Assembly (NCBI GenBank): GCA_002415085.1 | Contig: DIBV01000012.1 | Location: 17,964-81,963, forward strand | From: Arsukibacterium sp. UBA5043 | Lineage (GTDB): Bacteria > Pseudomonadota > Gammaproteobacteria > Enterobacterales > Alteromonadaceae | Length of the DNA: 64,000 nt | Direction: 5' to 3' | In this document: piece by piece, positions 17,031-26,180 of the stretch | How positions within the stretch are numbered: the stretch's first letter is position 1 | Layout of the letters: every line of letters starts with the position of its first letter | Made by a program: the position numbers and the translations under genes | The notes under the pieces: model-generated | The model's database searches: none | Told to the model about the DNA's origin: nothing | Seen by the model: only the letters and a program-made list of their open reading frames with translations

Positions 17031-18116
17031 ATGCTCGATTGGTTAAAGAAGTGGTATGCCAATAAGTTTTCAGATCCTCAGGTCGTGACGCTGTTTTTAA
17101 CATTGTTTTTAGGGTTTCTGGCGATCTACTGGTTAAGTGGCATGCTGGGGCCGGTATTAGTGGCAATTGCGTTTGCCTATTTGCTGGAGTGGCCGGTCGC
17201 GCGCTTGAGCCGTCTGGGTTGCAGTCGGACCATCAGTACAACCGTTGTGGTGGTAACGTTTATTTCGGTTATAACTCTGATTGTTATGTCAATTATTCCG
17301 GCGGCCTGGGCACAGGGGCGAAATCTGGCTAAAGACTTGCCCAGTATGATAGCTTCCGGTAAAACCTACCTGCTAGAGCTGCCAGAGTTATTTCCGGGTA
17401 TTATCAGTGCTGAACAAATTTACTTAATGATCCAAACCGCGGATGAGCGGTTAATGACCTTCAGCCGGGAAATCCTGTCACTGTCATTAGCGTCGATATT
17501 TGATGTGGTGGCGGTGCTCATCTACCTGGTATTGGTGCCGGTAATGGTATTTTTTATGCTTAAAGATAAAGCATCGTTAAGCGCAAGCTTTGTTGAACTG
17601 TTGCCTACTGAACGCAAGCTGATTAGTCAGGTCTGGAACGAAATGAACGGTCAGATCATGAATTATATCCGGGGTAAAATTCTGGAGATACTGATTGTCG
17701 GCGCGGTCAGCTTTGTTGTGTTCACATTGTTTGGTCTGAACTATGCTTTATTACTTGCCGTGTGTGTTGGCTTCTCGGTGCTGGTACCCTATATTGGTGC
17801 GGCATTAGTGACATTGCCCATTGCCCTGGTTGCCTTGTTTCAATGGGGGCTGACTGCCGAATTTGGCTATCTGATGCTGGCCTACGGCATTATTCAGGCG
17901 TTAGATGGCAATGTGCTGGTGCCGTTATTGTTTTCCGAGGTGGTTGATCTTAATCCGGTTTTCATCATTATCGCCGTGCTGTTTTTCGGCGGCTTATTTG
18001 GTTTTTGGGGCATCTTCTTCGCGATTCCGCTGGCCTCATTAGTTAAAGCGACCATTAAAGCCTGGTCGAGCAGGGTTCATCCGCAGCCGGAGGCTGACGC
18101 TGAGTCTCTGCAATGA
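17031..18116 (+). CDS. perM: PerM, AI-2E transporter superfamily membrane protein
   Basis: A 361-residue polytopic membrane protein. It has the family layout: two early transmembrane helices, a long middle segment (residues about 95-160), then helices ending in IYLVLVPVMVFFMLKD and the diagnostic GLNYALLLAVCVGFSVLVPYIG and FGFWGIFFAIPLASLVKA. The superfamily includes proposed AI-2 exporters and sodium/proton antiporters; the E. coli PerM role is unsettled. The ATG at 17031 follows GGAG by seven bases and is preferred over upstream TTG codons. It lies divergent to bepA as in E. coli. Confidence 0.9.
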   Translation: MLDWLKKWYANKFSDPQVVTLFLTLFLGFLAIYWLSGMLGPVLVAIAFAYLLEWPVARLSRLGCSRTISTTVVVVTFISVITLIVMSIIPAAWAQGRNLAKDLPSMIASGKTYLLELPELFPGIISAEQIYLMIQTADERLMTFSREILSLSLASIFDVVAVLIYLVLVPVMVFFMLKDKASLSASFVELLPTERKLISQVWNEMNGQIMNYIRGKILEILIVGAVSFVVFTLFGLNYALLLAVCVGFSVLVPYIGAALVTLPIALVALFQWGLTAEFGYLMLAYGIIQALDGNVLVPLLFSEVVDLNPVFIIIAVLFFGGLFGFWGIFFAIPLASLVKATIKAWSSRVHPQPEADAESLQ

Positions 18117-18143
18117 TATGTGAAAATTATCAGGAGTGAATAT

Positions 18144-18677
18144 TTGGAATCCTTATTTTTTGATAATTGGCAGACATTACAGCGAACCGTGGTAATTGGG
18201 ATCCTGGCCTATTTAAGTTTACTGGTATTATTAAGAGTTTCAGGGCAGCGTACGCTGGCAAAGATGAATGCGTTTGATCTTGTTGTCACAGTGTCACTCG
18301 GTTCAACATTGGCTACTATTCTGCTCAATAAAAACGTTACCCTTGCTGAAGGAACACTGGCATTGGCATTGCTAATCGGGATGCAGTTTGCTGTAACCTG
18401 GTCGAGTGTTCGCGCAGCTTGGTTTAGAAAGCTGGTTACTGGTGAGCCAACGCTATTATTTTTTCATGGGCATTATCTGACTGTTGCAATGAAACAAAGC
18501 AGAGTAACCAAAGATGAAGTAACCGCTGCGGTCAGAGCGGCAGGACTAGATGATTTGACGAAAGTCAAAGCAGTAGTGTTGGAAACGGATGGTTCTTTTA
18601 GTGTGCTGGACGAAGGCGGTGGTGCCAGAGAATCAAGTTTGCAAGGGCTTAAAAATGCGGCCGGGTTGGGTAAATAA
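18144..18677 (+). CDS. DUF421 (YetF/YcaP-like) membrane protein
   Basis: A roughly 177-residue protein with two or three N-terminal membrane helices (TVVIGILAYLSLLVLLRVSG, MNAFDLVVTVSLGSTLATIL) and a small cytoplasmic DUF421 domain (VTKDEVTAAVRAAGLDDLTKVKAVVLETDGSFSVL). The signature RVSGQRTLAKMNAFDLVVTVSLGS is typical. I place the start at TTG 18144, because AGGAG lies seven bases before it; a GTG at 18120 would add eight residues without a good site. The gene follows perM by 27 bases. Function in most bacteria is unknown. Confidence 0.85.
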   Translation: MESLFFDNWQTLQRTVVIGILAYLSLLVLLRVSGQRTLAKMNAFDLVVTVSLGSTLATILLNKNVTLAEGTLALALLIGMQFAVTWSSVRAAWFRKLVTGEPTLLFFHGHYLTVAMKQSRVTKDEVTAAVRAAGLDDLTKVKAVVLETDGSFSVLDEGGGARESSLQGLKNAAGLGK

Positions 18678-18772
18678 CCCGGCGACACGGCTGCAAAGTA
18701 TAGGTTTGTTGTTGCTGCTTCGCTTTTTTATAACCGGAAAAAACCGGCCTGACCGCAAAACAGCACAGATTA

Positions 18773-20791
18773 TTACCAGCGATAACTGATGGTAATGCCG
18801 GCGGCTAATTCACGGCCTGCGGCGGGTTCAAAAGAACGCCCATTTGCTTGATTAACGACTACCGCACCAACATATTGTTTGTCGGTAATATTGTTCAGGC
18901 TGAGCCACTGCGTAAACTGCCATTGCTGGTATTGCTGCTGACTGTTAACACCGGCATTGAAATAAATTGCAGCCGGTGCCGCATCGCTGTTGTAATCGTC
19001 GGTGTATACTTTGCTTCGATAGTGGCCTTGCAAGGTTACTTGCAACGGTATCGCGAGCAGGGGAGTGTAGCGCCATTGCCAATGTACTTCTGCCGCTGCA
19101 ACCCCGGGTAACTGCTTATCAGCCCTTAGCCCCTCGTCAAACTCGGCGTGTAACATGTGACCAGACAGCTCAGAGCGCCACTGCGCTGAAAGTTGATAAT
19201 GCCATTGCCACTCCAGGCCTAATCTGCTTGTTTTACTGACGTTAGCAAAACTGGTGCGTCCCCCTTCGCTATTCTGAGCAATAATTTCATTGTCCGTTGC
19301 AATAGTAAACAGACTTAAACTGGCGCGCTGCTGGCTATTTTGCCATTTAAGGCCCGTTTCCCATTGCTGATTAGTGCTCGCGGCCAGTTGCAGATTTATG
19401 CCACCGGCAGGGCTGTATGCCAGCTCGGCAAGGGTAGGGGTTTCAAAACCTTTACCTGCACTGACAAACCAGGCCAGTTGCTGGTTTATCTGCCAGTTTA
19501 CCCCTATAGCATAGGCTTGCTGATAATAATTGCGATGTCCACTATCATCCGGGTTTTCACCTTCGGTAAAGTAATCTGTGATCTGGTATGCCAAATCGGT
19601 ATAGCGCCAGCCGCCGTGCCAGTTAACTGCGGCACTCGGTTGATAGTTTAACCGGATAAAGCCGTCAATATTTCTGGCCTGATTATCCTCGTCCCGGCGC
19701 AGATCGCCCCGTTGCCCAAAGTCGTTGATAAATCCAAAGCGTCGATCGTCAGTCTGCACCGCACTGCCGCCAATAACCGCGTTAACTTTATCGGCCAGGA
19801 TCAACTGGTACTGACCCTTTATGCCATGGTATTGCCGATTTAACAGAACTTCGCCGCCAGAGGATGTAATGGCCGACCCCGGAAAAGGCAGGCGCTGGTT
19901 GATATCGCGCTGGCCCTGCCATAACGCGATTTGAAAAGGGTTACTGCCGTCGTCCGTTAAACTGACACTAGCCTGGCGCTGTTTTACTGTTTTTTCTGTA
20001 TCAAAAACCTCTGCACCAGCAAGGGTTTGTTTGGGATTCTCCTGCCACTGGTCCGGGCTTAAACTAAGCGGGTCTTGCAGGTAAGGATCGTATGACCAGT
20101 CATAACGCACGTGGAGTTGCAGGGTGCTGGCTAATTGCCGGTGCCAATTAAATTGCAGCTGATCTTTTGCTGCTCGCGAGTGGGGCCGGTAACCATCGGT
20201 CTTGAATTGTTTTAATGCAAGCTGCAGGCTTTGCTTTTCGTCTACAACGCCGAGGTTAACCTGTTGTTGTTGATGCTGTTCACTGACGGCAATACTGGTT
20301 GCCAGGGTGTTTTGGTCTGGCTGGCGGCTGGTTAACGAAATAACCGCACCTGCGCCATTTCCGTAAAGCAGCGCCAACGGACCACGCAATACTTCGATAC
20401 TCTGAACGTTATCAAGCAAGACACTGGCTAACTGGCCCTGGCCGTCAGGGGCGCTGAGCGGAATGCCATCCTGTTGCAGATATATGCCTCTGATCCCAAA
20501 AGGACTTCGGCTACCGAAGCCCCGAACACTCAGCCGGGTATCCTGCGCAAAATTAGCTCTGCTATCTGCCTGCAGGCCGGCAATTCCCTGCAATAACTGA
20601 GCACTGTCGAACAGTAAACCTGACTGTTCTGGCCAGGTTATATCGACTGTAGCCGGGCTTTGTAGCCAATTCTGGCTGGCACTGGTGGCGGTAACTACGA
20701 TAATTTCGACCGGCTCATTAGCATAAATAACTGGAGCATTAAGCACTACCGCCAGTAAACTGGCGGTAGTTAAAGGTTTAAAAAAATACAA
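18773..20791 (-). CDS. TonB-dependent outer-membrane receptor
   Basis: A 672-residue outer-membrane receptor. A signal peptide ends near VIYANE, and a TonB box-like EIIVVTATS follows immediately. The plug domain carries DTRLSVRGFGSRSPFGIRGI and QSIEVLRGPLALLYGNGAGAVI, the standard plug motifs. The rest alternates beta strands and loops and ends in the aromatic-rich GITISYRW. The substrate cannot be read from sequence; siderophores, cobalamin and sugars are all possible. It lies 13 bases after the PQQ sugar dehydrogenase gene, so the two are an operon, hinting at a sugar or a periplasmic oxidised product. Confidence 0.92.
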   Translation of the reverse strand: MYFFKPLTTASLLAVVLNAPVIYANEPVEIIVVTATSASQNWLQSPATVDITWPEQSGLLFDSAQLLQGIAGLQADSRANFAQDTRLSVRGFGSRSPFGIRGIYLQQDGIPLSAPDGQGQLASVLLDNVQSIEVLRGPLALLYGNGAGAVISLTSRQPDQNTLATSIAVSEQHQQQQVNLGVVDEKQSLQLALKQFKTDGYRPHSRAAKDQLQFNWHRQLASTLQLHVRYDWSYDPYLQDPLSLSPDQWQENPKQTLAGAEVFDTEKTVKQRQASVSLTDDGSNPFQIALWQGQRDINQRLPFPGSAITSSGGEVLLNRQYHGIKGQYQLILADKVNAVIGGSAVQTDDRRFGFINDFGQRGDLRRDEDNQARNIDGFIRLNYQPSAAVNWHGGWRYTDLAYQITDYFTEGENPDDSGHRNYYQQAYAIGVNWQINQQLAWFVSAGKGFETPTLAELAYSPAGGINLQLAASTNQQWETGLKWQNSQQRASLSLFTIATDNEIIAQNSEGGRTSFANVSKTSRLGLEWQWHYQLSAQWRSELSGHMLHAEFDEGLRADKQLPGVAAAEVHWQWRYTPLLAIPLQVTLQGHYRSKVYTDDYNSDAAPAAIYFNAGVNSQQQYQQWQFTQWLSLNNITDKQYVGAVVVNQANGRSFEPAAGRELAAGITISYRW

Positions 20792-20804
20792 AGCAGATAT
20801 CCTG

Positions 20805-21926
20805 TTATTTTTTTGGAGTGATACGTAAAATCTGACCGTCTTTCTGATCGGTCAACAAATAAACAGCACCCTCAGGCCCTTGCCTTACATCGCGGATCCG
20901 CTGACCTATCATGATGCGCTCCTCATGACTAACCGTTTCACCCGTTAATTCCAGCCGGACAAGCTGACCGAACTTCAATGATCCCACCAGCAGGTCTTGT
21001 TGCCAGGGTTTAATCAAATCGGCGCTATAAAATGTCATGCCACTTGGCGCAATTGAAGGTACCCAGTAGTGCAACGGCTGCGCCATTTCTGCTTGCTCGG
21101 TTTTACCAATCTTACCACCGCCATATTCTTCACCGTAGGTAATCACCGGCCAGCCGTAATTAACGTCAGCCCGGGTGATATTTATTTCATCGCCGCCTTG
21201 TGGGCCGTGTTCATGGGTCCAGAGCTGTTGCGTTTGCGGATGCAAGGCTGCACCCTGAATATTCCGGTGGCCATAAGACCAGATATCAGCAAGGGCATTT
21301 TCCTGCTGCAGATAAGGATTCAAAGTTGACGGGCTGCCGTCAGTTTGAATCCGGACGACTTTACCGTGATGAGTATCTGATGTTTGCGCATCGTCGCGGC
21401 GGCTGCCTCGATCTCCCAGGGTAATAAACAGGTCACCGTTAGCGGCAAAGACTAAACGGCCACCAAAATGATGGCGACTTTCAATTTTAGGTTGAGCACT
21501 GAAAACTACCTGCACCTGGCTAAGAGTATTGCCAGTGAGGGTGGCGCTGGCCACAGCCGTGCTGCTGCCATTTTCACCAGGTTGGTTGAAGCTAAAGAAA
21601 ATCTGGTTGTTATCTGCAAATTGGGGGTGAAGAACCACATCAAGTAAACCGCCCTGACCCGCGACAGTAATATCCGGTAGTCCGGCGATTGGTTCACTCA
21701 GGCTACCGTCGGCGTTTACATAGCGCAAACGGCCGGCGCGCTCAGTAACCAACATTTTACCGTCAGCTAAAAAGGCCAGTCCCCAGGGATGTTCCAGGCC
21801 TGTGGCTATTGTTTCAACTTGCAGCGTGACCTTTTCGGTTTTAATTTCGGTCGTCTGCGTCTGGCCTAAGGTGTTAAAAGCCAATAGCACAGTGCTTGCG
21901 CACAGTAATTTGGTCAGCTTTTTCAT
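20805..21926 (-). CDS. yliI: PQQ-dependent aldose sugar dehydrogenase (YliI-like)
   Basis: A 373-residue exported beta-propeller enzyme, close in length to E. coli YliI (Asd). Motifs are GLEHPWGLAFLADGKMLVTERAGRL at the start of the propeller, HHFGGRLVFAANGDLFITLGDRG with the calcium and PQQ residues, and GHRNIQGAALHP followed by THEHGPQGGDEINI. It oxidises aldoses at the membrane face and passes electrons to the respiratory chain, but needs PQQ. No pqq genes are in the window, so the cofactor would have to come from elsewhere in the genome or the environment. Co-transcribed with the TonB receptor. Confidence 0.92.
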   Translation of the reverse strand: MKKLTKLLCASTVLLAFNTLGQTQTTEIKTEKVTLQVETIATGLEHPWGLAFLADGKMLVTERAGRLRYVNADGSLSEPIAGLPDITVAGQGGLLDVVLHPQFADNNQIFFSFNQPGENGSSTAVASATLTGNTLSQVQVVFSAQPKIESRHHFGGRLVFAANGDLFITLGDRGSRRDDAQTSDTHHGKVVRIQTDGSPSTLNPYLQQENALADIWSYGHRNIQGAALHPQTQQLWTHEHGPQGGDEINITRADVNYGWPVITYGEEYGGGKIGKTEQAEMAQPLHYWVPSIAPSGMTFYSADLIKPWQQDLLVGSLKFGQLVRLELTGETVSHEERIMIGQRIRDVRQGPEGAVYLLTDQKDGQILRITPKK

Positions 21927-22042
21927 AGCATCTCCATTTAAAATAGTTATAATCCTACCTGCTGTATCAGCAAATGGCAGTCAGACAGGTCAGAATAGCC
22001 AGCCGATACGACTAATGTCGCTTTCTGACTGAATTACTGGTG

Positions 22043-22516
22043 TTATTGCCGGTGTTTAAGATAGTCCAGAACAACCTGATGATGGTCTTTGGTTTTAAAC
22101 TTATCAAATACATGTTCGATAGTGCCATCCTGATTAATCAGAAAGCTTAACCGGTGTAAGCCGTCATACACTTTACCCATAAATTTTTTGGTACCCCAAA
22201 CACCAAATTGTTCTGCAACCTGATGATCCTCATCGCCTAGCAGAGTGAAGTTAAGTTGGTCGCGCTCAACGAACTTTGCCAACCTGGCAGGGGCGTCGGT
22301 ACTGATACCGACGACTTGCACACCAAGTTCAGCTAGCGAAGCCTGATTGTCTCGCAGCGCACATGCCTGAACGGTACAGCCCGGCGTCATCGCTTTAGGG
22401 TAAAAATAAACAAGTACCTTGCTTTGCTGCAGCAGTTTGCTCAGGCTGACTAGTTGGTTGCGTTGGTCTGGCAGGGTAAAGTCAGGGGCTTGCTGGCCAG
22501 TGGTTAATGTTTGCAT
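22043..22516 (-). CDS. bcp: Thioredoxin-dependent peroxiredoxin (BCP)
   Basis: A 157-residue peroxiredoxin that reduces hydrogen and organic peroxides. The peroxidatic cysteine is Cys47 in MTPGCTVQACALRD, with the second Cys52 five residues later as in atypical 2-Cys BCP. The family start QAPDFTLPDQ and the later VWGTKKFMGKVYDGLHRLSFLI are present. It lies downstream of gcvR on the same strand with a 57-base gap, the same pair as in E. coli. Confidence 0.95.
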   Translation of the reverse strand: MQTLTTGQQAPDFTLPDQRNQLVSLSKLLQQSKVLVYFYPKAMTPGCTVQACALRDNQASLAELGVQVVGISTDAPARLAKFVERDQLNFTLLGDEDHQVAEQFGVWGTKKFMGKVYDGLHRLSFLINQDGTIEHVFDKFKTKDHHQVVLDYLKHRQ

Positions 22517-22573
22517 GATAACTCCTTATTCAACATGTTATTGCCCGAGGATGACGTTTTGGTGCTCGTTCGC

Positions 22574-23095
22574 TTATCTCATCACGAAAGCGCCACTGAG
22601 ATTAAGTTGACCTAACAATGCCATCACTTCAGATTCGATATCTGAAGGGTTGATACCCTCAGGTATTTCCACCGTTATCTGGCTGTGTAATTGCACTGTA
22701 TTGTCACTGTCAACGACAGTAGCCGATTGCAAAGAGCCGATATAAATATTGTGGCTGGCAAGCAGCCCGGTTATTGCACCTAGTGTACCAACCCGGTCTG
22801 GCCCTGAATAATCCAGTATATAGTGAGCGACAACCTGTGTTCGTGGCCGGGCAGTAGTACGCTTGGTCATTGTGGTCAGATCAAGTTCTAATCCCAGGGC
22901 TGGGATCAGATACTCGATTTTGCTAATCGCAGCCTGGTCGCCCTGTATCAGCATAATAAAAGTAAATTCGTTACCAAAAACCGCCATTCGGCTGTCGATT
23001 ATATTGGCGTTGTAGTCAGTTACCAGCCGGGCCAGTTTACTGACAATGCCCGTGCGGTCAGTCCCGATAGCTGTAATTACAAGTTGCTGAGACAT
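22574..23095 (-). CDS. gcvR: Glycine cleavage system repressor GcvR
   Basis: A 173-residue protein of two ACT domains. The first begins LVITAIGTDRTGIVSKLARLVTDYNANIIDSRMAVFGNEFTFIMLI, the second THYILDYSG-like VVAHYILDYSGPDRVGTLGAITGLLASHNIYIG. GcvR binds GcvA and, in the absence of glycine, keeps the gcv operon off. It is divergent from dapA, as in E. coli, and followed by bcp. No gcvA or gcvTHP is in this window. Confidence 0.93.
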   Translation of the reverse strand: MSQQLVITAIGTDRTGIVSKLARLVTDYNANIIDSRMAVFGNEFTFIMLIQGDQAAISKIEYLIPALGLELDLTTMTKRTTARPRTQVVAHYILDYSGPDRVGTLGAITGLLASHNIYIGSLQSATVVDSDNTVQLHSQITVEIPEGINPSDIESEVMALLGQLNLSGAFVMR

Positions 23096-23265
23096 AAAAC
23101 TCCGTTCAGAACATATAGCGATACTGAATAAGGTGTTAAGTCTATCATAAGCCCTTTAGACGAACTATTAGCATTATCGGGTTGGCGTCTTGTGTTTGTC
23201 TGCCGCACTCTTTAACATAGGGCGCCTTGTTCTTGCCCTTGTCTGTTGTGGAGCCCGTGACTGTG

Positions 23266-24147
23266 ATGTTCAGTGGAAGTTTTGTTGCCTTAGTAACCCC
23301 TATGCTGCCGGATGGTGAAATTGATTATAAAGGGCTGGAACAGCTGGTAAGTTTTCACTTGCAGCAAGGAACGGATGGCCTGGTTATTATGGGCACCACA
23401 GCAGAAGCCGCTACCATTAGTTTTACTGAGCAGCTTGAGATAATTGGCAGGGTGGCGAGTCAGGTAAGTGGCCAAATTCCGGTGTTAGCGGGTAATGGCA
23501 CTAACGCTACTGCTGAGGGAGTTTTGCGGACCCGGCAACTTGACAAACTGGCGATTGATGGCTTTTTGACAGTAACCCCTTTTTACAATAAACCCATGCA
23601 AAAAGGCTTACTGGCACATTTTAAACAGGTGGCAGCAGCGACGGCTAAACCCTTGTTGTTATATAACGTGCCAGGCCGCACCGGGGTAGATCTGCTGCCT
23701 GAAACTGTTGCCGAACTGGCGATGACCGATAATATAGTCGGCATTAAAGAAGCGACCGGCTCACTAACCCGGCTGGCTGAATTACAGCAACACTGTGGTG
23801 CCGGGTTTGCGTTGTTAAGTGGTGACGACGCCACCAGCCTTGATTTTATGCAGGCCGGAGGCCATGGGGTGATTTCGGTTACCGCAAACGTTGTTCCTGC
23901 GTTGTTAGCGCGTTTATGCAGTCTGGTCCGGACAGGACGAACTGAAGAGGCTCGGACACTGGACAATATGCTCCAGGGTTTGCATCATAAGTTATTTATT
24001 GAATCTAATCCCATTCCAACAAAATGGGCATTGCAGCGAATGGCATTAATTGATTCAGATTTTATGCGGTTGCCGCTGACACAGCTGGAACCAATTCATC
24101 ACGACACAATCGAACAGGCATTGCGACAGGCTGGCCTGCAGCTTTAA
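23266..24147 (+). CDS. dapA: 4-hydroxy-tetrahydrodipicolinate synthase
   Basis: A 293-residue enzyme that condenses pyruvate and aspartate semialdehyde in lysine and diaminopimelate synthesis. With the start at 23266 it aligns with the E. coli protein from its first residues (MFSGSFVALVTPM). The Schiff-base Lys161 is in GIKEATG; Thr44-Thr45, Tyr133 and Arg138 (LLYNVPGRTG) are present. The E. coli segment GTTGES is GTTAEA here. The frame extends upstream to 23227, but those residues lack family counterparts. It begins the dapA-bamC-purC series. Confidence 0.94.
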   Translation: MFSGSFVALVTPMLPDGEIDYKGLEQLVSFHLQQGTDGLVIMGTTAEAATISFTEQLEIIGRVASQVSGQIPVLAGNGTNATAEGVLRTRQLDKLAIDGFLTVTPFYNKPMQKGLLAHFKQVAAATAKPLLLYNVPGRTGVDLLPETVAELAMTDNIVGIKEATGSLTRLAELQQHCGAGFALLSGDDATSLDFMQAGGHGVISVTANVVPALLARLCSLVRTGRTEEARTLDNMLQGLHHKLFIESNPIPTKWALQRMALIDSDFMRLPLTQLEPIHHDTIEQALRQAGLQL

Positions 24148-24229
24148 TGTCTGGTTTTTTTATTAGTTTATTTAGTTAATCTGGCAAAATATACCGGGTT
24201 TATGGAAATACCTTTCAGGAGTAGTACAG

Positions 24230-25294
24230 GTGCATTATTGGAAAAAAAGTTGTATCACATTGTCGCTGAGCGCTGTATTGCTAAGTGGCTGTTCTGTATT
24301 TAAGGACGAACCCGATACTCGTGCGCAACGGCAACACGTTAATCTGGATATTCCTGCCGATCTGTCAACGCCGCGTCAGCCGGGTAAATATGATATTCCG
24401 CAAATTAACGGTGCTACAGGCGAGGTAGCCGATAAGTCACCGGTATTAGTGTTAGCAACCGCTACCAGTAGCAGGATAACGGATGAAGCTGAAAAGCGGG
24501 CCCGGGTAATGTTCGAACGCAACGATTTAACTGGTGAGTTGCTACCCTTTTTACAAACCGAAATACGTGACTATTTTGCGGCCCAAAATATTGAACTCAT
24601 GGCAACGGATAGTCAGGATCTCAGTTTTGAAACCGATTGGATCAAGCGTTTCCGGACAGAAGGATTCTGGTTTTGGCAAGATGCCAAGCAGTTAGATGAA
24701 GCACGGTATGCGATAAGCATTGATCCGAAGCCACATGGCAGAACTGCAATTGTCTCAGTTAACTTGCTGGAACACCGGTATTTTGATAAGCAGGCGGAGT
24801 TAAGTAAAGCTGCTGCACGTGATAATGAGGTGATGTTGTTAAATGGACTGATTAACCAGATTTCAGTGGCTGAAATAGAAACAGCTATTGCAAACCGGGA
24901 TCGGGTACAGGAAGTGGGGCTTGAGCCTGGCTTAAATAAAGCAGGTGAACCGGCATTTATTACAACGCAATCCATTGATGTTACCTGGTCGCAGTTAGAG
25001 CCGGTGTTTGAACAGCTTAATTTCACTATTAATGATATTAATCGCTCGGTATACACGTACTATGTCAGTTACAAAAAGCCGAGTCGTGGTATGTGGTCAT
25101 CTTTGATGGGCAGAGAACCACCGCCAGTTTTACCTATTGCCGATAACGATTATCAGATTGTATTGCAGCGCAGTGACGCGGGCACGGTGATAAACCTGCT
25201 GAGCAAAGATGGCCAATCATTGTCGGCTGACACTATCGCTGCAGCCTATGATCCTTTTGTTGCTGCAATCAGAGCAGCAAAAGTGGAACTTTAA
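24230..25294 (+). CDS. bamC: Outer-membrane assembly lipoprotein BamC
   Basis: A 354-residue lipoprotein of the BAM complex. The signal peptide ends at LLSGC (Cys21 region). The N-terminal unstructured DLSTPRQPGKYDIPQ stretch corresponds to the part that lies on BamD. Two helix-grip domains follow, roughly residues 100-215 and 225-345. Start is GTG, with AGGAG upstream. It lies 82 bases after dapA and before purC, exactly as nlpB in E. coli. E. coli BamC has 344 residues. Confidence 0.9.
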   Translation: MHYWKKSCITLSLSAVLLSGCSVFKDEPDTRAQRQHVNLDIPADLSTPRQPGKYDIPQINGATGEVADKSPVLVLATATSSRITDEAEKRARVMFERNDLTGELLPFLQTEIRDYFAAQNIELMATDSQDLSFETDWIKRFRTEGFWFWQDAKQLDEARYAISIDPKPHGRTAIVSVNLLEHRYFDKQAELSKAAARDNEVMLLNGLINQISVAEIETAIANRDRVQEVGLEPGLNKAGEPAFITTQSIDVTWSQLEPVFEQLNFTINDINRSVYTYYVSYKKPSRGMWSSLMGREPPPVLPIADNDYQIVLQRSDAGTVINLLSKDGQSLSADTIAAAYDPFVAAIRAAKVEL

Positions 25295-25315
25295 GGCACA
25301 GGCATAAAAAGTCAT

Positions 25316-25343
25316 TTGCCAATAGCATAAAGATCTTTATACT
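25316..25343 (+). promoter_or_regulatory. Likely purC promoter
   Basis: TTGCCA (25316-25321) and TATACT (25338-25343), 16 bases apart, lie 22 bases after the bamC stop. A short inverted repeat TCGCCTG / CAGGCGA flanks a T-run just downstream (about 25346-25369) in the purC leader. No PurR box of the E. coli form was found. Confidence 0.5.
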
Positions 25344-25380
25344 TTCGCCTGATTTTTTCGCCAGGCGATTGGAGTGAATA

Positions 25381-26097
25381 ATGGTTCAAAAAACGACAGA
25401 ATTGTACCGCGGTAAGGCAAAAACAGTATACAACACGACTGATGACAACTTACTCATCCTTCACTTTCGCAACGATACCTCAGCTTTTGATGGTGAGCGT
25501 ATTGAGCAGCTTGATCGCAAAGGCATGATAAATAACAAATTTAACTTTTTTATTATGCAAAAGCTGGAGCAGGCAGGTATACCAACACAGGTTGAAGCCT
25601 TGCTCTCAGATGATGAAGTTCTGGTGAAAAAACTGGCGATGATTCCGGTTGAATGCGTGGTCCGTAATTATGCCGCTGGCTCGCTGGTTCGTCGTTTAGG
25701 CGTAACTGAAGGCATTGCGCTGACGCCCGCCACGTTTGAGTTGTTTTTAAAGAACGATGCATTGCATGACCCTATGGTAAATGAGTCTCTGGCAACTTCG
25801 TTTGGCTGGGCAACCGCCGAGCAATTAGCCGAAATGAAACGTTTAACATTTAAAGCAAACGATGTGCTGCAGACGTTGTTTGCCGATGCCGGGATGCTGT
25901 TAGTTGATTTTAAATTAGAGTTTGGCATATTTAACGGCCAGGTAGTACTTGGCGACGAGTTTTCGCCAGATGGCTGTCGTCTGTGGGACAAGGCAACCCG
26001 TAAAAAGCTGGATAAAGACAGGTTCCGTCAGGGGCTTGGTGGTGTCGTTGAGGCATACGAGGAAGTCGCTAACCGGCTCGGTGTGAACTTAGGTTAA
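25381..26097 (+). CDS. purC: SAICAR synthase
   Basis: A 238-residue enzyme that joins CAIR and aspartate in purine synthesis. The start [13 protein letters not shown], the ATP-site segment [31 protein letters not shown], and LVDFKLEFG with [13 protein letters not shown] are all family motifs in the right order. Length is identical to typical gammaproteobacterial PurC (237). TTGGAG lies seven bases before the ATG. It ends with a strong terminator, so it is the last gene of this transcript. Confidence 0.96.
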   Translation: MVQKTTELYRGKAKTVYNTTDDNLLILHFRNDTSAFDGERIEQLDRKGMINNKFNFFIMQKLEQAGIPTQVEALLSDDEVLVKKLAMIPVECVVRNYAAGSLVRRLGVTEGIALTPATFELFLKNDALHDPMVNESLATSFGWATAEQLAEMKRLTFKANDVLQTLFADAGMLLVDFKLEFGIFNGQVVLGDEFSPDGCRLWDKATRKKLDKDRFRQGLGGVVEAYEEVANRLGVNLG

Positions 26098-26101
26098 GTC
26101 T

Positions 26102-26133
26102 GCAACAAAGCCACCGAAAGGTGGCTTTGTTGC
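26102..26133 (+). terminator. Terminator hairpin after purC
   Basis: A perfect 14-bp stem (GCAACAAAGCCACC / GGTGGCTTTGTTGC) with a GAAA tetraloop begins four bases after the purC stop. The U-rich part lies in the stem's descending arm (CTTTGTTGCGTTAT), not in a separate run. Confidence 0.8.
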
Positions 26134-26180
26134 GTTATACCATCATAATAAGGTCGCTAACCAATAATTGAGGAGTTCAG

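Noticed and set aside
23583-23966. 127-residue minus-strand frame
   Set aside because: Antisense to dapA, with low-complexity Ser/Ala content and no start site; dapA has all catalytic residues.
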